64,000 bases of DNA, taken from the NCBI RefSeq assembly GCF_031085155.1, contig NZ_JAVHUL010000008.1, forward strand, positions 1-64,000, given 5' to 3'. Positions 44,518-55,882 of the stretch are shown one piece after another. A program made the position numbers and the translations under genes. Below the pieces are notes generated by a model that was not told the DNA's origin, did not search any database, and saw only the letters and a program-made list of their open reading frames with translations. The stretch is from Mesonia profundi (GTDB taxonomy: Bacteria > Bacteroidota > Bacteroidia > Flavobacteriales > Flavobacteriaceae). The stretch's first letter is position 1; each line of letters starts with the position of its first letter.

Positions 44518-46118
44518 TATTCTTTTATGATTTTTAGCGTTTGTTCCTGACTTCCTTTTGTAATGTGTAAAAGGTACATTCCTTTGGCAAAAGGCGTCAT
44601 ATCAATATGCTTGGTGTTCTTGCTTTCTAAGACTTTCTCGCCTAACAAATTATACATTCTTAGCGTATTCGCTTCCGCGGAAGCGTAACTTAAATAAAGA
44701 TTGTTTGTAGTAGGGTTGGGGTAAGCTATCGTAGTATTTTTTTGATGCTCGTCTATGGAAAGCACCTCTTGCAAAGCGACCGAAAAATTGGGAATCCCAT
44801 AACCTATTTCGGTGTTAGGATTGTTGTAGCGTGAGGCAGATTCCCGTACAATCTGCATAATTTCTAGATTGGTTTTTTGGGGATTGGCCTGCCATAAACT
44901 GGCAATTGCGCCGGTCATAATGGGGGCGGCAAAAGAAGTTCCGTTAGAGAAAGTCACGCTGCCATCGGGATCAATTATTGCAGCTCCAGCCCCTTGTGCT
45001 GCCACATCTGGCTTTACACGTCCGTCTGCTGAAGGCCCAACAGAGCTAAACGAAGCATAATCTCCGTTTTGATCTACGGCGCCAATGCTGAGAACATTTC
45101 CGTCTGCAGGCGCGTTAATAATAGGAAAACTTGCATCTTGACCGGTATTTCCTGCGGCGTTAACCACTAAAATTCCTTTTTCTACGGCAATATTTGCTCC
45201 TTTGGTGATGAACGTGGTGTTGCCATCCATATTTTGAGGCGTATAATTATAGTCGGGATTATCAAAAGTATAATACCCCAGCGAAGAGTTGATGAGATCT
45301 ACGCCCAAACTATCGGCTCTTTCGGCGGCTTCTACCCAATAGGTTTCTTCTAAAGGAGTTTCAGCATAGGCATCTTCGGTTCTAAACAAATAAAAAGAAG
45401 CCTCAGGAGAAGTTCCCACAAATTGATTGTTGAGAAAACCGACCATATCAGAAAGTACTTTTGCTCCGTGATTGTGTGAATTAGGATCGGCAAAATTAGT
45501 AGACCTTGCGACAAAATCATAGCCTCCCAGCAAACGATTGTCTTGGTTTAAATCTGCAAAGCCAGGATTGCTAAGCACATTAGGAAAACCAGAATCTAAA
45601 ACCGCGACGAGCATTCCGCTACCGGTGAAATCATTTTGATGCAGGTTTTCTACTTGCATCATAGTGATTTGATTGCTGCTAGCACCATAGCTGTAATTGG
45701 CATTCACCTCAAATTTTTGATTGAATATGGCTTCATCCTGATTTTGATTGGATTTAGCGTTAAGCATATCATTTGCAAAGACAATATCTTGTACAAAGCT
45801 TAAATTAGTAAGGTTATTAATTTGCTGAATACTTCCTAAAACATGTACGCAATTGAACCATTTAGACTTTGCTTTTACCGTAATCCCTGTTTGGTTTTTA
45901 ATGCTGCTGATGTAGGTTTCATTTACAGGTACATCTCTAGCATCAATAGTGGTTTGGTGAAGATTTTTTCTGGCAATGGCTCGCGGACTGAGAATAGTAC
46001 TGGGATTATTAATCGCTGTTTGCACATTGGGTTTGTCTGTAAAATAAACCCACGCGTGTTCTTGTGCTTGACTCCAAAAACTAATCAGCATTAAAGCTCC
46101 TAGAATACAATTTTTCAT
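44517..46118 (-). CDS. Secreted S8 subtilisin-family peptidase, T9SS type A
   Basis: A 533-residue protease with a signal peptide (MKNCILGALMLISFWSQAQ). The triad is Asp in VAVLDSGFP, His in SHNHGAKVLSDMVG and Ser in NGTSFAAPIMTGAIASL, with the oxyanion Asn in VVNAAGN. A type A sorting domain ends the protein (YPNPTTNNLYLSY ... LLHITKGSQEQTLKIIKE). It should be secreted through T9SS. A palindrome GCTTCCGCGGAAGC at 44671-44684 lies in the C-terminal coding region. The neighbouring genes mnmA and NMO are probably in the same operon. Confidence 0.93.
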   Translation of the reverse strand: MKNCILGALMLISFWSQAQEHAWVYFTDKPNVQTAINNPSTILSPRAIARKNLHQTTIDARDVPVNETYISSIKNQTGITVKAKSKWFNCVHVLGSIQQINNLTNLSFVQDIVFANDMLNAKSNQNQDEAIFNQKFEVNANYSYGASSNQITMMQVENLHQNDFTGSGMLVAVLDSGFPNVLSNPGFADLNQDNRLLGGYDFVARSTNFADPNSHNHGAKVLSDMVGFLNNQFVGTSPEASFYLFRTEDAYAETPLEETYWVEAAERADSLGVDLINSSLGYYTFDNPDYNYTPQNMDGNTTFITKGANIAVEKGILVVNAAGNTGQDASFPIINAPADGNVLSIGAVDQNGDYASFSSVGPSADGRVKPDVAAQGAGAAIIDPDGSVTFSNGTSFAAPIMTGAIASLWQANPQKTNLEIMQIVRESASRYNNPNTEIGYGIPNFSVALQEVLSIDEHQKNTTIAYPNPTTNNLYLSYASAEANTLRMYNLLGEKVLESKNTKHIDMTPFAKGMYLLHITKGSQEQTLKIIKE

Positions 46119-46129
46119 TTTCTTTAAAG

Positions 46130-47311
46130 TTAAGAAATTACACCCGAACCGAGTAATTCATCTTCATGATACCAAGCTACAAATTGCCCTTCCATAATGG
46201 CGGTTTGAGGTTCGTCAAAAATGACATATAAACCTTGCTCTTCTTGATATAAGGTTGCTTTCTCTAAAGTTTGGCGGTAACGTATTCTTGCTTTAGTTTC
46301 TAATTGAGCGCCAACTGGCAGTCGTAAATCTTCTCGAACCCAATGCACTTCGTCTTGGGCTACAAAAAGTCCTTTTCTTAAAAGTCCGGGATGATTTTTT
46401 CCTTGTCCTGTATAAATAACATTTTCGTTAACATCGGTTTCGATGACAAAAAGAGGCTCCGGAGTTCCACCAACACCCAAACCTTTACGCTGACCTTTGG
46501 TGAAATAGTGGGCGCCATTGTGCGTTCCTACATTTTTTCCTTGGTTGGCAGTATACATATACTTTTCTGATAAATGGGTTAGAGAAGTATCTTGTTTATT
46601 ATTAGAATGATAAATAGGATCCTGCGCATCAATCTCTACGATCGTTCCATCTTTAGGCTGAAGTTTTTGCTGAAGAAAATCGGGTAAACGAACTTTTCCT
46701 ATAAAACATAATCCCTGAGAGTCTTTTTTACCTGCCGTCACCAATTCTTGTTGGGTGGCAATTTCACGGACTTCACTTTTTTGTAAATCCCCAATAGGGA
46801 ATAAGGTTTTCGCAAGTTGTTCTTGCGAAAGCTGACATAAGAAATAAGACTGATCCTTATTCTTATCCATTCCCGCTAATAATTGGTAGGTAGTTTCTCC
46901 GTCTTTTTCAAACTCTCCTTTTCTACAATAATGTCCTGTCGCGACATAATCTGCTCCTAAAGAAAGCGCGATTTTCATAAAGACATCAAACTTTATTTCA
47001 CGGTTGCAAAGTACATCGGGGTTGGGTGTTCTTCCTTTTCCGTATTCATCGAACATATAATCAACAATACGTTCTTTATATTCTTCGCTTAAATCTACGG
47101 TTTGAAAAGGGATATTTAATTTTTCGGCTACCAACATCGCATCATTGCTATCATCTAGCCAAGGACATTCATCGCTAATGGTCACCGAGTCATCGTGCCA
47201 ATTTTTCATAAATAAGCCAATAACCTCGTAACCTTGTTCTTTGAGGAGGTAAGCGGTAACACTAGAGTCTACACCGCCACTTAATCCTACTACCACTCTT
47301 TGTTTACTCAC
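46130..47311 (-). CDS. mnmA: tRNA 2-thiouridylase MnmA
   Basis: An ATP-pyrophosphatase that thiolates wobble U34 of tRNA-Lys, Glu and Gln. It has the P-loop [19 protein letters not shown], an active-site cysteine in [12 protein letters not shown] and another in GLCFIGKVR. The start was taken as GTG at 47311, giving [21 protein letters not shown] at 47332 is in frame but forms part of the -7 element TATTTTTG. YwqK lies upstream and S8 downstream. The start call is moderate, the gene certain. Confidence 0.94.
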   Translation of the reverse strand: MSKQRVVVGLSGGVDSSVTAYLLKEQGYEVIGLFMKNWHDDSVTISDECPWLDDSNDAMLVAEKLNIPFQTVDLSEEYKERIVDYMFDEYGKGRTPNPDVLCNREIKFDVFMKIALSLGADYVATGHYCRKGEFEKDGETTYQLLAGMDKNKDQSYFLCQLSQEQLAKTLFPIGDLQKSEVREIATQQELVTAGKKDSQGLCFIGKVRLPDFLQQKLQPKDGTIVEIDAQDPIYHSNNKQDTSLTHLSEKYMYTANQGKNVGTHNGAHYFTKGQRKGLGVGGTPEPLFVIETDVNENVIYTGQGKNHPGLLRKGLFVAQDEVHWVREDLRLPVGAQLETKARIRYRQTLEKATLYQEEQGLYVIFDEPQTAIMEGQFVAWYHEDELLGSGVIS

Positions 47312-47329
47312 AGTTTCATTTTTAAGTTG

Positions 47330-47337
47330 CAAAAATA
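47330..47337 (-). promoter_or_regulatory. Candidate internal promoter -7 element for mnmA
   Basis: TATTTTTG on the minus strand lies at the 3' side of the YwqK gene and 18 bases before the chosen mnmA start codon. Confidence 0.4.
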
Positions 47338-47344
47338 AGAAATT

Positions 47345-48073
47345 TTAGTCGGTTTGTTTTTTCTTTACTTTCAATAGAGGCTTAGGTAAAGGATAAGTGA
47401 TGGTTTGCACCAGTTTTCCTTCATCATAAAACTTCCAAACCCCGTCTTTTAAACCTTTCTTATAATTCCCTTCACTCAGCAAGTCACCTGCTTTATCGTA
47501 AATTTTGGTAACTCCATGAAGTTCATTGTTCTTGTAGGTATAATACTGTAAAACTTGCTTGTCTTTTAAGTAAATAATCTGTGGTCCGTTTAACTTGCCT
47601 TCTTTATAAGTTTCTTCTTGAGCTAAAGTTCCGTCGGGTAAATAGGTTTTTTTTACACCATTCAACTGATTATTTTTATAGTTCTCAATCATCATGAGTT
47701 CTTGTTTTTCATTTTGATGATAATAACGCCAAGTTCCTTCTCTTTTTTTGCCAATCATCGTTCCCTCACTTACAGTGCCGCCTTTTTTGGTGTAATACGT
47801 AATATGTACAGAGTCGTTTTTGGTATTGTATTTTTTTGTGGCTACAGGTTGATTGTAGCTTCCTTCCTTATAAAATTTGAAAAGGCCTATTTCTTTGCCA
47901 TGTTCAAAAGTACCTTCATAGCGTTTTTGAGTGCTGCCTTCAAATTTTTTCATCCACTTCCCGTGGCGATTTCCTTGCGCGTCGGTTTGGTTGTATTTCT
48001 CGGTTTGGGCATAATTCTTAATTCCGAACATCGAAATGCATAGCAGAACTAAAAAAAATCTTTGAGTTTTCAT
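47345..48073 (-). CDS. MORN-repeat protein, YwqK-like
   Basis: A 242-residue exported protein (signal peptide MKTQRFFLVLLCISMFGIKN). It has about six MORN-type repeats of the form GxxxGxWxxY, for example GNRHGKWMKKFEG, GKEIGLFKFYKEG, GKKREGTWRYYHQNEK, NGPQIIYLKD, NGVTKIY-like and GLKDGVWKFYDEG. Databases label such proteins YwqK family antitoxin, but no toxin partner is adjacent and the signal peptide argues for a periplasmic or surface role. Function is unknown. It starts the minus-strand run with mnmA. Confidence 0.75.
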   Translation of the reverse strand: MKTQRFFLVLLCISMFGIKNYAQTEKYNQTDAQGNRHGKWMKKFEGSTQKRYEGTFEHGKEIGLFKFYKEGSYNQPVATKKYNTKNDSVHITYYTKKGGTVSEGTMIGKKREGTWRYYHQNEKQELMMIENYKNNQLNGVKKTYLPDGTLAQEETYKEGKLNGPQIIYLKDKQVLQYYTYKNNELHGVTKIYDKAGDLLSEGNYKKGLKDGVWKFYDEGKLVQTITYPLPKPLLKVKKKQTD

Positions 48074-48121
48074 GAATGATGGTTTTTGTATATTGGGCTT
48101 AAATAAAAACCTAAACCCTAG

Positions 48122-49513
48122 ATGAATTATTCTATGTCAAAATTAACAAAAATACTGCCAGTTTTATTGTTTGCGTGTGTTCTTTTTTCTTGTCAAGATG
48201 ATGATGATAATGACAATGTGATAGAGGGAAATAACTCTATAATCAACTATTTACAAAAAAATGACCAATACAGTAGCATTGCTGCAGTAGTTGTAAAAGC
48301 TGGTTATGAAGGAACTTTAGATGGAAATTCGGGAGTGTATACCTTTTTTGCGCCAGATAATGAGGCGATGAATCTTTATTTTTCTACCCAAGGAATCTCT
48401 GGCGTAGAAGCTTTATCTCAAGAAGAAGTGCAGCAATTGGTGAACTATCACCTTCTATTAACTCCAAATAAAGAAGAAAATTTTATTACGGGCTACTTAA
48501 AAACCAATGCGAAAAAAGTGCTGAATGATTCGGTGAATTATAATTTAGATCTCTTTGTGGACACAGAGCAAGAATTGATCTTTAATGCGCAAACCAAGAT
48601 TTCTTTTCCAGATATAGAGGTAGATAATGGCGTTTTACACGGAATTGATCACGTATTGAATCCGCCAAGCGTATCCGATTTCATGCAAATCGATACCCGA
48701 TTACAAGCTTATTATGACGAACTAACAACTGAAAATTTAATCACTGAAATTGATTCCGAAGAGGATAAAACCATCTTTGCTCCTTTGGGTGTTGAATTGG
48801 AAGCCTTTTTAAACAATCAAAGTTTTACTACTTCAGAAAAAGAGAATTTCTTAAAAAACCACCTCATAGAAGGCTTCTTTGTAACCGATTTTCTAAAAAC
48901 AGGTTATCTAAAAAACAAGGCGACCGCTTTTAATAATGAAGCTATAGATACTTATTTTAATCTTAATCTAGGTTTATTGCTTAATGGAAGCAGCAGTATT
49001 GTACAGCAAGATGTTATTGCCACCAACGGCGTGATTCATATTCTAGACAGCGTATTAGAAGTGCCTACTTTAGCTAACTTTATTAATGCAGATATAGATT
49101 TAGTGAACTTCAAAACCGCTTTAATTAGAGATGATCAATTGTTAGAAGATTATATAAACAGGCTGACGAGTACAAATGGGGGAGAGGTTCCATTTACGGT
49201 TTTTGGACCTTTAAATACTGCTTTCGATTCGGCCTTATTGGAGCTTTTTCCAGAGCAAAATGCAACTTTAGAAGATATAGATACTGCTACTTTAACTTCT
49301 ATATTAAACAACCATATCGTAACGAATAATGCTTTTACCTTAGACAATCTGCCTTCAAATGTAAACACTTTGGAAGGTCAGTTGCAAGTTACTAAAACAG
49401 ATAGCACGTTTACTTTAACCGACGCACAACTGCGTACCTCGAATTCTGTAAGAGTCGATATCCAAGCTAAAAACGGACTTTTACATAAGGTAGATACGTT
49501 GTTGTTGCCATAG
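48122..49513 (+). CDS. Fasciclin-domain lipoprotein with three FAS1 repeats
   Basis: A 463-residue surface lipoprotein: signal peptide with lipobox VLFSC, then an acidic stretch (QDDDDNDN). Three FAS1 domains cover about residues 37-180, 182-316 and 318-462. Each ends in a related H2-box segment: NGVLHGIDHVLNPP, NGVIHILDSVLEVP and NGLLHKVDTLLLP. FAS1 proteins mediate cell adhesion. The ATG at 48134 (MSKLTK) is an alternative start. It is alone on the + strand, with the dispersed repeat B3 downstream. Confidence 0.88.
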   Translation: MNYSMSKLTKILPVLLFACVLFSCQDDDDNDNVIEGNNSIINYLQKNDQYSSIAAVVVKAGYEGTLDGNSGVYTFFAPDNEAMNLYFSTQGISGVEALSQEEVQQLVNYHLLLTPNKEENFITGYLKTNAKKVLNDSVNYNLDLFVDTEQELIFNAQTKISFPDIEVDNGVLHGIDHVLNPPSVSDFMQIDTRLQAYYDELTTENLITEIDSEEDKTIFAPLGVELEAFLNNQSFTTSEKENFLKNHLIEGFFVTDFLKTGYLKNKATAFNNEAIDTYFNLNLGLLLNGSSSIVQQDVIATNGVIHILDSVLEVPTLANFINADIDLVNFKTALIRDDQLLEDYINRLTSTNGGEVPFTVFGPLNTAFDSALLELFPEQNATLEDIDTATLTSILNNHIVTNNAFTLDNLPSNVNTLEGQLQVTKTDSTFTLTDAQLRTSNSVRVDIQAKNGLLHKVDTLLLP

Positions 49514-49540
49514 TCAAGGAATTTTTAGTTTAGATATGTT

Positions 49541-49655
49541 GCTATGCAATAAAGAACCAGGAGACAAGAACCAAGACTTAATTGTAACTCATCGATAATC
49601 AGTAACAGTTTAAAATAAAGCATTTCTTCGCTTTTGATAAAATCATTTTCAACAA
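49541..49655 (-). repeat. Dispersed repeat family B, copy 3
   Basis: Reverse-strand copy. Read on the minus strand it has TTGAAAATGATTTTATC, TATTTTAAACTGTTACTG, ATTATCGATGAGTTACAAT, TAAGTCTTGGTTCTTG and GGTTCTTTATTGCATAGC. The 408-base gap 49514-49921 contains this copy and the yidC terminator; the remaining part is AT-rich with no further feature. Confidence 0.78.
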
Positions 49656-49866
49656 AGTAAGGTATTCATTCCTAATTTTTCTTAGAAATCATATTTTAAA
49701 AAGATTCATATAACTTTATAATGATTTAAGCGGATAAAAAGGATTGGAATAGTGAGAACTAAAAACAGTCGAAAAACAGGTGGAAAAGTAATTTAACAAC
49801 GAGACTATTTATTTCATTTGGTGTTGTATGTGTCATCAAGTATTTAGAATGCTAAAAAGCTAATGC

Positions 49867-49901
49867 TAAAAAAAGCTCTTGGAATCCCAAGAGCTTTTTT
49901 T
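49867..49901 (-). terminator. Terminator after yidC
   Basis: AAAAAAGCTCTTGG pairs with CCAAGAGCTTTTTT, 20 bases past the yidC stop codon on the minus strand. Confidence 0.88.
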
Positions 49902-49921
49902 ATATCTATAAGTGGTGGAAA

Positions 49922-51766
49922 TTACTTCTTAGCTTTCTTTTGCTCTTCGGCTTGTTCCATCATTTCTTGCATCTTTCTAGAAAACTTGTTTTGCTTTTTA
50001 GGCTTCTTCTTGTTCTCTTGGATTTTTGCGTGAATCCTATCCTCATCAATAATGAAGTTTTTGATCACCAACATAATTCCTATTGTAATTAAGTTAGAAG
50101 TTAGGTAATATAAAGATAATCCACTCGCAAAATTGTTGAAAAACACCAACATAAATAATGGAGATAGATACATAATAAACTTCATATTAGGCATTCCGGG
50201 TTGAGACTGCTGCATACTCTGCCCTGTCGTCATCGTCATATAAATAAAGATAGCAATAGAAGCAAGAATAGGGAAAAGGCTTACGTGGTCTCCATAAAAC
50301 GGAATGTTAAACGGCAATTCTGCAATCACATCATAGCTCGATAAATCATCTGCCCATAAAAATCCTTTCTGGCGAATTCCGAAAGCACTTGGAAAAAAGT
50401 TAAATAAGGCGTAGAATACAGGAATTTGCATCAAAGCGGGCAAACAACCAGCCATAGGACTAGCGCCAGCTTTACTGTACAGCTTCATGGTTTCTTGCTG
50501 CTTCTTCATCGCATTGTCCTTGTACTTTTCATTTAGCTCATTAATTTCTGGTTTTAGAACCTTCATTTTTGCTTGAGAAACGTACTGCTTGTATTGAACC
50601 GGAGAAAGTAAAAGCTTCACACTAATGGTTAAGAAGATAATAGCAATTCCGGCAGGTAAAAATCCGCTAAGGAGATTAAAGAAAGGCATGATAAAGTATT
50701 GGTTAATCCAACCAAAAATTCCCCATCCTAAAGGAACCACTTCCTCTATATTGCGATCGTAAGATTTCAGTACTTTAAAATCGGTAGGTCCATAATACCA
50801 ATCCATCGTTTCATTAAACTCTCCCCCTTTTAGTTGTAAAGGCACAGAAGCCCAAAATTCTTTGGTAAACGTAGTATCTACTTCTTCATCTTGAACAAGA
50901 TTTTTTGAAACAAATTTAGCACTTTCAAAAGGAGCATCCGTTAATAGAATGGAGTTAAAGAAATGTTGCTTAAAAGCAATCCAAGAAATTTGTTTGCTGT
51001 TTTCTTCTGCAGTATCTCCTTGTCCCGTATAATCGTCTTTACCATCTTCGTATTCCCATTTAATTTCGGTATACTTATTTTCATAAGAAATACTTTTGGC
51101 GTGGCGATAGGCTTTTAGCTTCCAGTCTAATTGAATATTTCCTTTTTGAATAACGTCAGACAATCCGTTAGAACGAATAGCAAAGTCAAACATATAATCA
51201 TCTGGCTTTAATTCGTAATAGTATTCTAGGTAATCATTTTCCGATACTTTTAATTTCATCGATAAAGAAGAACCATCTTCAGAAATGCTTGGCTCAAAAA
51301 ACATGTCTTCCGTAGCGATAGAGCGGTTATCTTGCGTGGTAAAGTTTAGGTTTAAAGATCCATTCCCATCCTTGATAATATAAATAGGTAAAGAATCGTA
51401 AGTTTTAAACTGTTTAAGCTTTGCCTCTACAATTTGTCCTCCTTTATTGCTTATTTTTAAGGCTAGCACCTCATTTTCTAAGGTGGTAATATTTTCTTTG
51501 GCAGAAGGAAGGGTAGAAGAATAACCAAAAGCTCCTAGTTTTTCTTTCGCCTGTGCAATCCCTAAAGAATCGTTTGCAGACGTTGGAGTATTAGGGATAA
51601 TTTCATTTTGCGGAGTTACAGCTTCAACACTCTCTTGCTTTTCTGGTGTCCCTACTTCTTTTACTTCTGTAGTTTCGTCTTGATTGTAATAGAGCATCCA
51701 TAGTAAAACGGCTCCAATTAAGAAAAACCCGATGAGGGAATTTAGGTCAAATTTTTTATTATCCAT
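49922..51766 (-). CDS. yidC: Membrane protein insertase YidC
   Basis: A 614-residue Oxa1-family insertase. Residues 1-25 form the first membrane helix; about 50-350 form the periplasmic beta-sandwich domain. The conserved core begins FFNLLSGFLPAGIAIIFLTISV with the conserved basic/hydrophilic segment LLLSPVQYKQYVSQAKMKVLKPEI and later helices. A charged tail (QENKKKPKKQNKFSRKMQEM) follows. It inserts proteins into the inner membrane. It lies 153 bases downstream of pyrG on the same strand. Confidence 0.96.
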   Translation of the reverse strand: MDNKKFDLNSLIGFFLIGAVLLWMLYYNQDETTEVKEVGTPEKQESVEAVTPQNEIIPNTPTSANDSLGIAQAKEKLGAFGYSSTLPSAKENITTLENEVLALKISNKGGQIVEAKLKQFKTYDSLPIYIIKDGNGSLNLNFTTQDNRSIATEDMFFEPSISEDGSSLSMKLKVSENDYLEYYYELKPDDYMFDFAIRSNGLSDVIQKGNIQLDWKLKAYRHAKSISYENKYTEIKWEYEDGKDDYTGQGDTAEENSKQISWIAFKQHFFNSILLTDAPFESAKFVSKNLVQDEEVDTTFTKEFWASVPLQLKGGEFNETMDWYYGPTDFKVLKSYDRNIEEVVPLGWGIFGWINQYFIMPFFNLLSGFLPAGIAIIFLTISVKLLLSPVQYKQYVSQAKMKVLKPEINELNEKYKDNAMKKQQETMKLYSKAGASPMAGCLPALMQIPVFYALFNFFPSAFGIRQKGFLWADDLSSYDVIAELPFNIPFYGDHVSLFPILASIAIFIYMTMTTGQSMQQSQPGMPNMKFIMYLSPLFMLVFFNNFASGLSLYYLTSNLITIGIMLVIKNFIIDEDRIHAKIQENKKKPKKQNKFSRKMQEMMEQAEEQKKAKK

Positions 51767-51919
51767 AAAATTGTTTCAATGATCAAGTCGACTTATAACT
51801 TGAATATCTATTTAAATCAGCGTGCAAAAATCTTAAATTTCCTTGACAACACGCATTTATTTTGTTTATTTTTTTATTTCAAAAAAAGAACCACTTATCC
51901 GTCGCAAGACAAGATGACA

Positions 51920-53587
<1,668 letters not shown>

Positions 53588-53645
53588 TTATCTCATATTT
53601 AGAGAAGAAATAAAGAAATTGCTAAACAATTTAGCAAGTCAGTTT

Positions 53646-53885
53646 TTATAGCGGTTTTGGGTATTTTCTGCGGATTTCTTTTAGCATTCCTTCCAGACCG
53701 TTAATTTTAAATTCGTGTACGGCTTTTAGCTGTTTGCCTAACGAGTTTTCTGGAAATCCTTTTTGTGAAAACCAAGTGTAATAAGGTTCTGGAATATCAG
53801 ACAAATACCAATTTTTGTATTTGCCAAAATACATTCTTGCGTAGGCTAATTTTACTAAGTCTTTTGGTTCTAGTCCTGGAATCAT
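53646..53885 (-). CDS. DUF3820 family protein
   Basis: A 79-residue protein of a small all-helical/loop family: FGKYKNWYLSDIPEPYY, TWFSQKGFPENSLGKQL. The pattern FGK(x)n L-x-D-x-P-x-x-Y-x-W-F matches the C-terminal domain of the exonuclease at 29572. Its role is unknown; a nucleic-acid-binding or nuclease-associated role is inferred. It is 61 bases upstream of the pyrG promoter region, on the same strand. Confidence 0.85.
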   Translation of the reverse strand: MIPGLEPKDLVKLAYARMYFGKYKNWYLSDIPEPYYTWFSQKGFPENSLGKQLKAVHEFKINGLEGMLKEIRRKYPKPL

Positions 53886-54055
53886 GACGACAAATGTAGT
53901 GAAAACATGATATACCTATCTAAAGAAAATTATTAGCTTCTGGTTAAAACTTTAAAAATGGCAGTTTTTATTTATGGAATGGGGAGCCAATGTATTTATA
54001 GAATTAGACTTTACTTTTTACGTTAGATTGATAGTTATGAAATTAAATCTAATTT

Positions 54056-54127
54056 CTATGATCTAAAAGCACCCGTTCGAAAGAGTTCTTACCCGAACGC
54101 TGCGACGAGGACGGGTCTAACATCTTA
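54056..54127 (-). repeat. Palindromic dispersed element, family D copy 2
   Basis: Starts CTATGATCTAAAAGCACCCG and ends GACGGGTCTAACATCTTA on the + strand. The ends are the reverse complement of copy 1 at 5446-5507. The inner hairpin differs: it includes CCCGTTCG with CGAACGC-like bases and a longer loop. It lies in the 296-base gap before the carotenoid-type gene. Confidence 0.78.
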
Positions 54128-54181
54128 GTCGGGCAGGACTAAAAGAAAAAATAATCTTGTATCTTTCAAAAAAAATAAAGC

Positions 54182-55831
54182 GTGTACGATGTAATTGTAA
54201 TCGGTTCTGGTGCTGGAGGTTTAACCAGCGCAATCTGCTTAGCAGAACGAGGGAAAAAAGTTTTGATATTAGAAAAACATGAGGTTCCTGGAGGTTGGTG
54301 TCACAGCTTTTACGTGAACGGCCAACGGCACAGCCCCGGTCTACATTATATAGGTCTTTTAGGAGAGGGCGAATCTACCAGCGATTTGTATAAAAGCCTA
54401 GGGATTGCCAACGATCTTACTTTTTTTAGAATGCATAACGAGGCTTACGAGCGATGTCATTTAGGCGAGCATCAATTTGATTATCCCAATAGTTACGATA
54501 GATTAACAGCAAAACTGATTGCCCGTTTTCCGGAAGAAAAAAAAGGAATTCTAAAAGTGATGGAGCTTATAGAAAAGGTGAATGCTCAAATTATGTTGAT
54601 TCCTAAACTAAATGGTTTTTGGGATCATGTTTTAATTCCGTTTAGAACTAAAGAAATGGGAAAATACGGACTGTTTAGTTTGGAAAAAGTTCTTAAGAAA
54701 TTTATTAAAGATCCAATTCTACGTAATATACTTTCGGTGCAATGTGGCGATCATGCGCTTGCACCTAGTAAAGCACCTTTTCCGTTTCATTGCGCTTTAA
54801 TGGGGCATTATAAAAATGGAGGTTATTACCCAATGGGAGGAGGCGGAGCCTTGGTAAAAGCAAATACCAACCGACTTAAAGCTTTGGGGGCCGAAATAAG
54901 AACTAAAAGTGGCGTAGAAAGAATTCTTCTGGAAGAGAATAAAGCGGTTGGAGTAGTGTTGGAGAATGGAGAGCAGCTTTTTGCGCAAACGATTATAAGC
55001 AATGCAGATCCGCATACCACGTATCAAAAGTTAGTGGGAGAAGAAAATTTGAATAAAAAACTGCAAAAGAAACTTTCTAAAACCAGTTATTCGCTCACTT
55101 CGCTCATTCTTTTTTTGACCGTAGATACAGATGTCACCAAATACGGAATGCATAGCGGAAATATTTGGCGATTTACCCAACTAGATATTGATAAAGCTTT
55201 AAGCGGAAGTATTAAAACTCCCTTATTAGAATTGGAAGAATTCCCCGGAATGTTCATTAGCTGTAGTAGCTTAAAAGACCCGACGAGTTTTGATGGAAAG
55301 CATCATAATTTTGAAGTGGTTACTTTAATAGACTATGAGCAGTTTAAACCTTATGAACAGTTGGATGAGGAAAGAAATGAAGCTTATCAACAATTTAAAA
55401 GGAGCTTGTGCGATTTATTCATGGTTTCTTTAGAAAATGAATTTCCGGGAATTAAGGATCACGTGGTACATACCGATTTAGGAACTCCGTTAACCAATGA
55501 ATATTACGTTAATACCACTCGGGGTAATATTTATGGAACAGAGAAAAGCTTAAGACAAATAGGTCCGTTTGCTTTTAAGACACAAACACCCTTTGAAAAT
55601 CTTTATCTTACTGGAGCAAGTGTTTTATCACACGGGGTAGCGGGAGCAGCTCATGCCGGAGTGACTACGGCTGCAAAAATTTTGGGAGAACGCCCAGAAG
55701 AATTGCTTCAGGTGAAACCAGATCAAAAACTTAGGGTGCTGGAAGCCGAAGATGATACACTTTGGCCAGAAGATATAAAGAGAAAAATAGCTTTAAAACA
55801 GAAGAAATTCCGCGAAAGCGAAAAGATTTAA
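54182..55831 (+). CDS. FAD-dependent carotenoid/phytoene desaturase-like oxidoreductase
   Basis: A 549-residue protein with GTG start. The N-terminal dinucleotide-binding motif is VIVIGSGAGGLTSAICLAERG, followed by EKHEVPGGWCHSF, and the C-terminal FAD segment is LYLTGASVLSHGVAGAAHAG. This is the CrtI/CrtISO/retinol-saturase superfamily. The motif PGGWCHSF and the length match the carotenoid-isomerase or saturase-like group better than bacterial phytoene desaturase. No crt cluster is present, so a carotenoid role is inference. A retinol-saturase-like role is equally possible. Confidence 0.82.
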   Translation: MYDVIVIGSGAGGLTSAICLAERGKKVLILEKHEVPGGWCHSFYVNGQRHSPGLHYIGLLGEGESTSDLYKSLGIANDLTFFRMHNEAYERCHLGEHQFDYPNSYDRLTAKLIARFPEEKKGILKVMELIEKVNAQIMLIPKLNGFWDHVLIPFRTKEMGKYGLFSLEKVLKKFIKDPILRNILSVQCGDHALAPSKAPFPFHCALMGHYKNGGYYPMGGGGALVKANTNRLKALGAEIRTKSGVERILLEENKAVGVVLENGEQLFAQTIISNADPHTTYQKLVGEENLNKKLQKKLSKTSYSLTSLILFLTVDTDVTKYGMHSGNIWRFTQLDIDKALSGSIKTPLLELEEFPGMFISCSSLKDPTSFDGKHHNFEVVTLIDYEQFKPYEQLDEERNEAYQQFKRSLCDLFMVSLENEFPGIKDHVVHTDLGTPLTNEYYVNTTRGNIYGTEKSLRQIGPFAFKTQTPFENLYLTGASVLSHGVAGAAHAGVTTAAKILGERPEELLQVKPDQKLRVLEAEDDTLWPEDIKRKIALKQKKFRESEKI

Positions 55832-55882
55832 AAGGATTTATAAAAATAAATACACATTTAATACTTCTTTACGGAAATATTA

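Noticed and set aside
47312-47332. mnmA starting at TTG 47332
   Set aside because: The TTG is the end of a TATTTTTG promoter element, and the added residues do not match MnmA. GTG 47311 was preferred.
47345-48073. YwqK-like protein as an antitoxin with a toxin partner
   Set aside because: No toxin gene is adjacent and the protein has a signal peptide and MORN repeats, so the antitoxin label is not supported.
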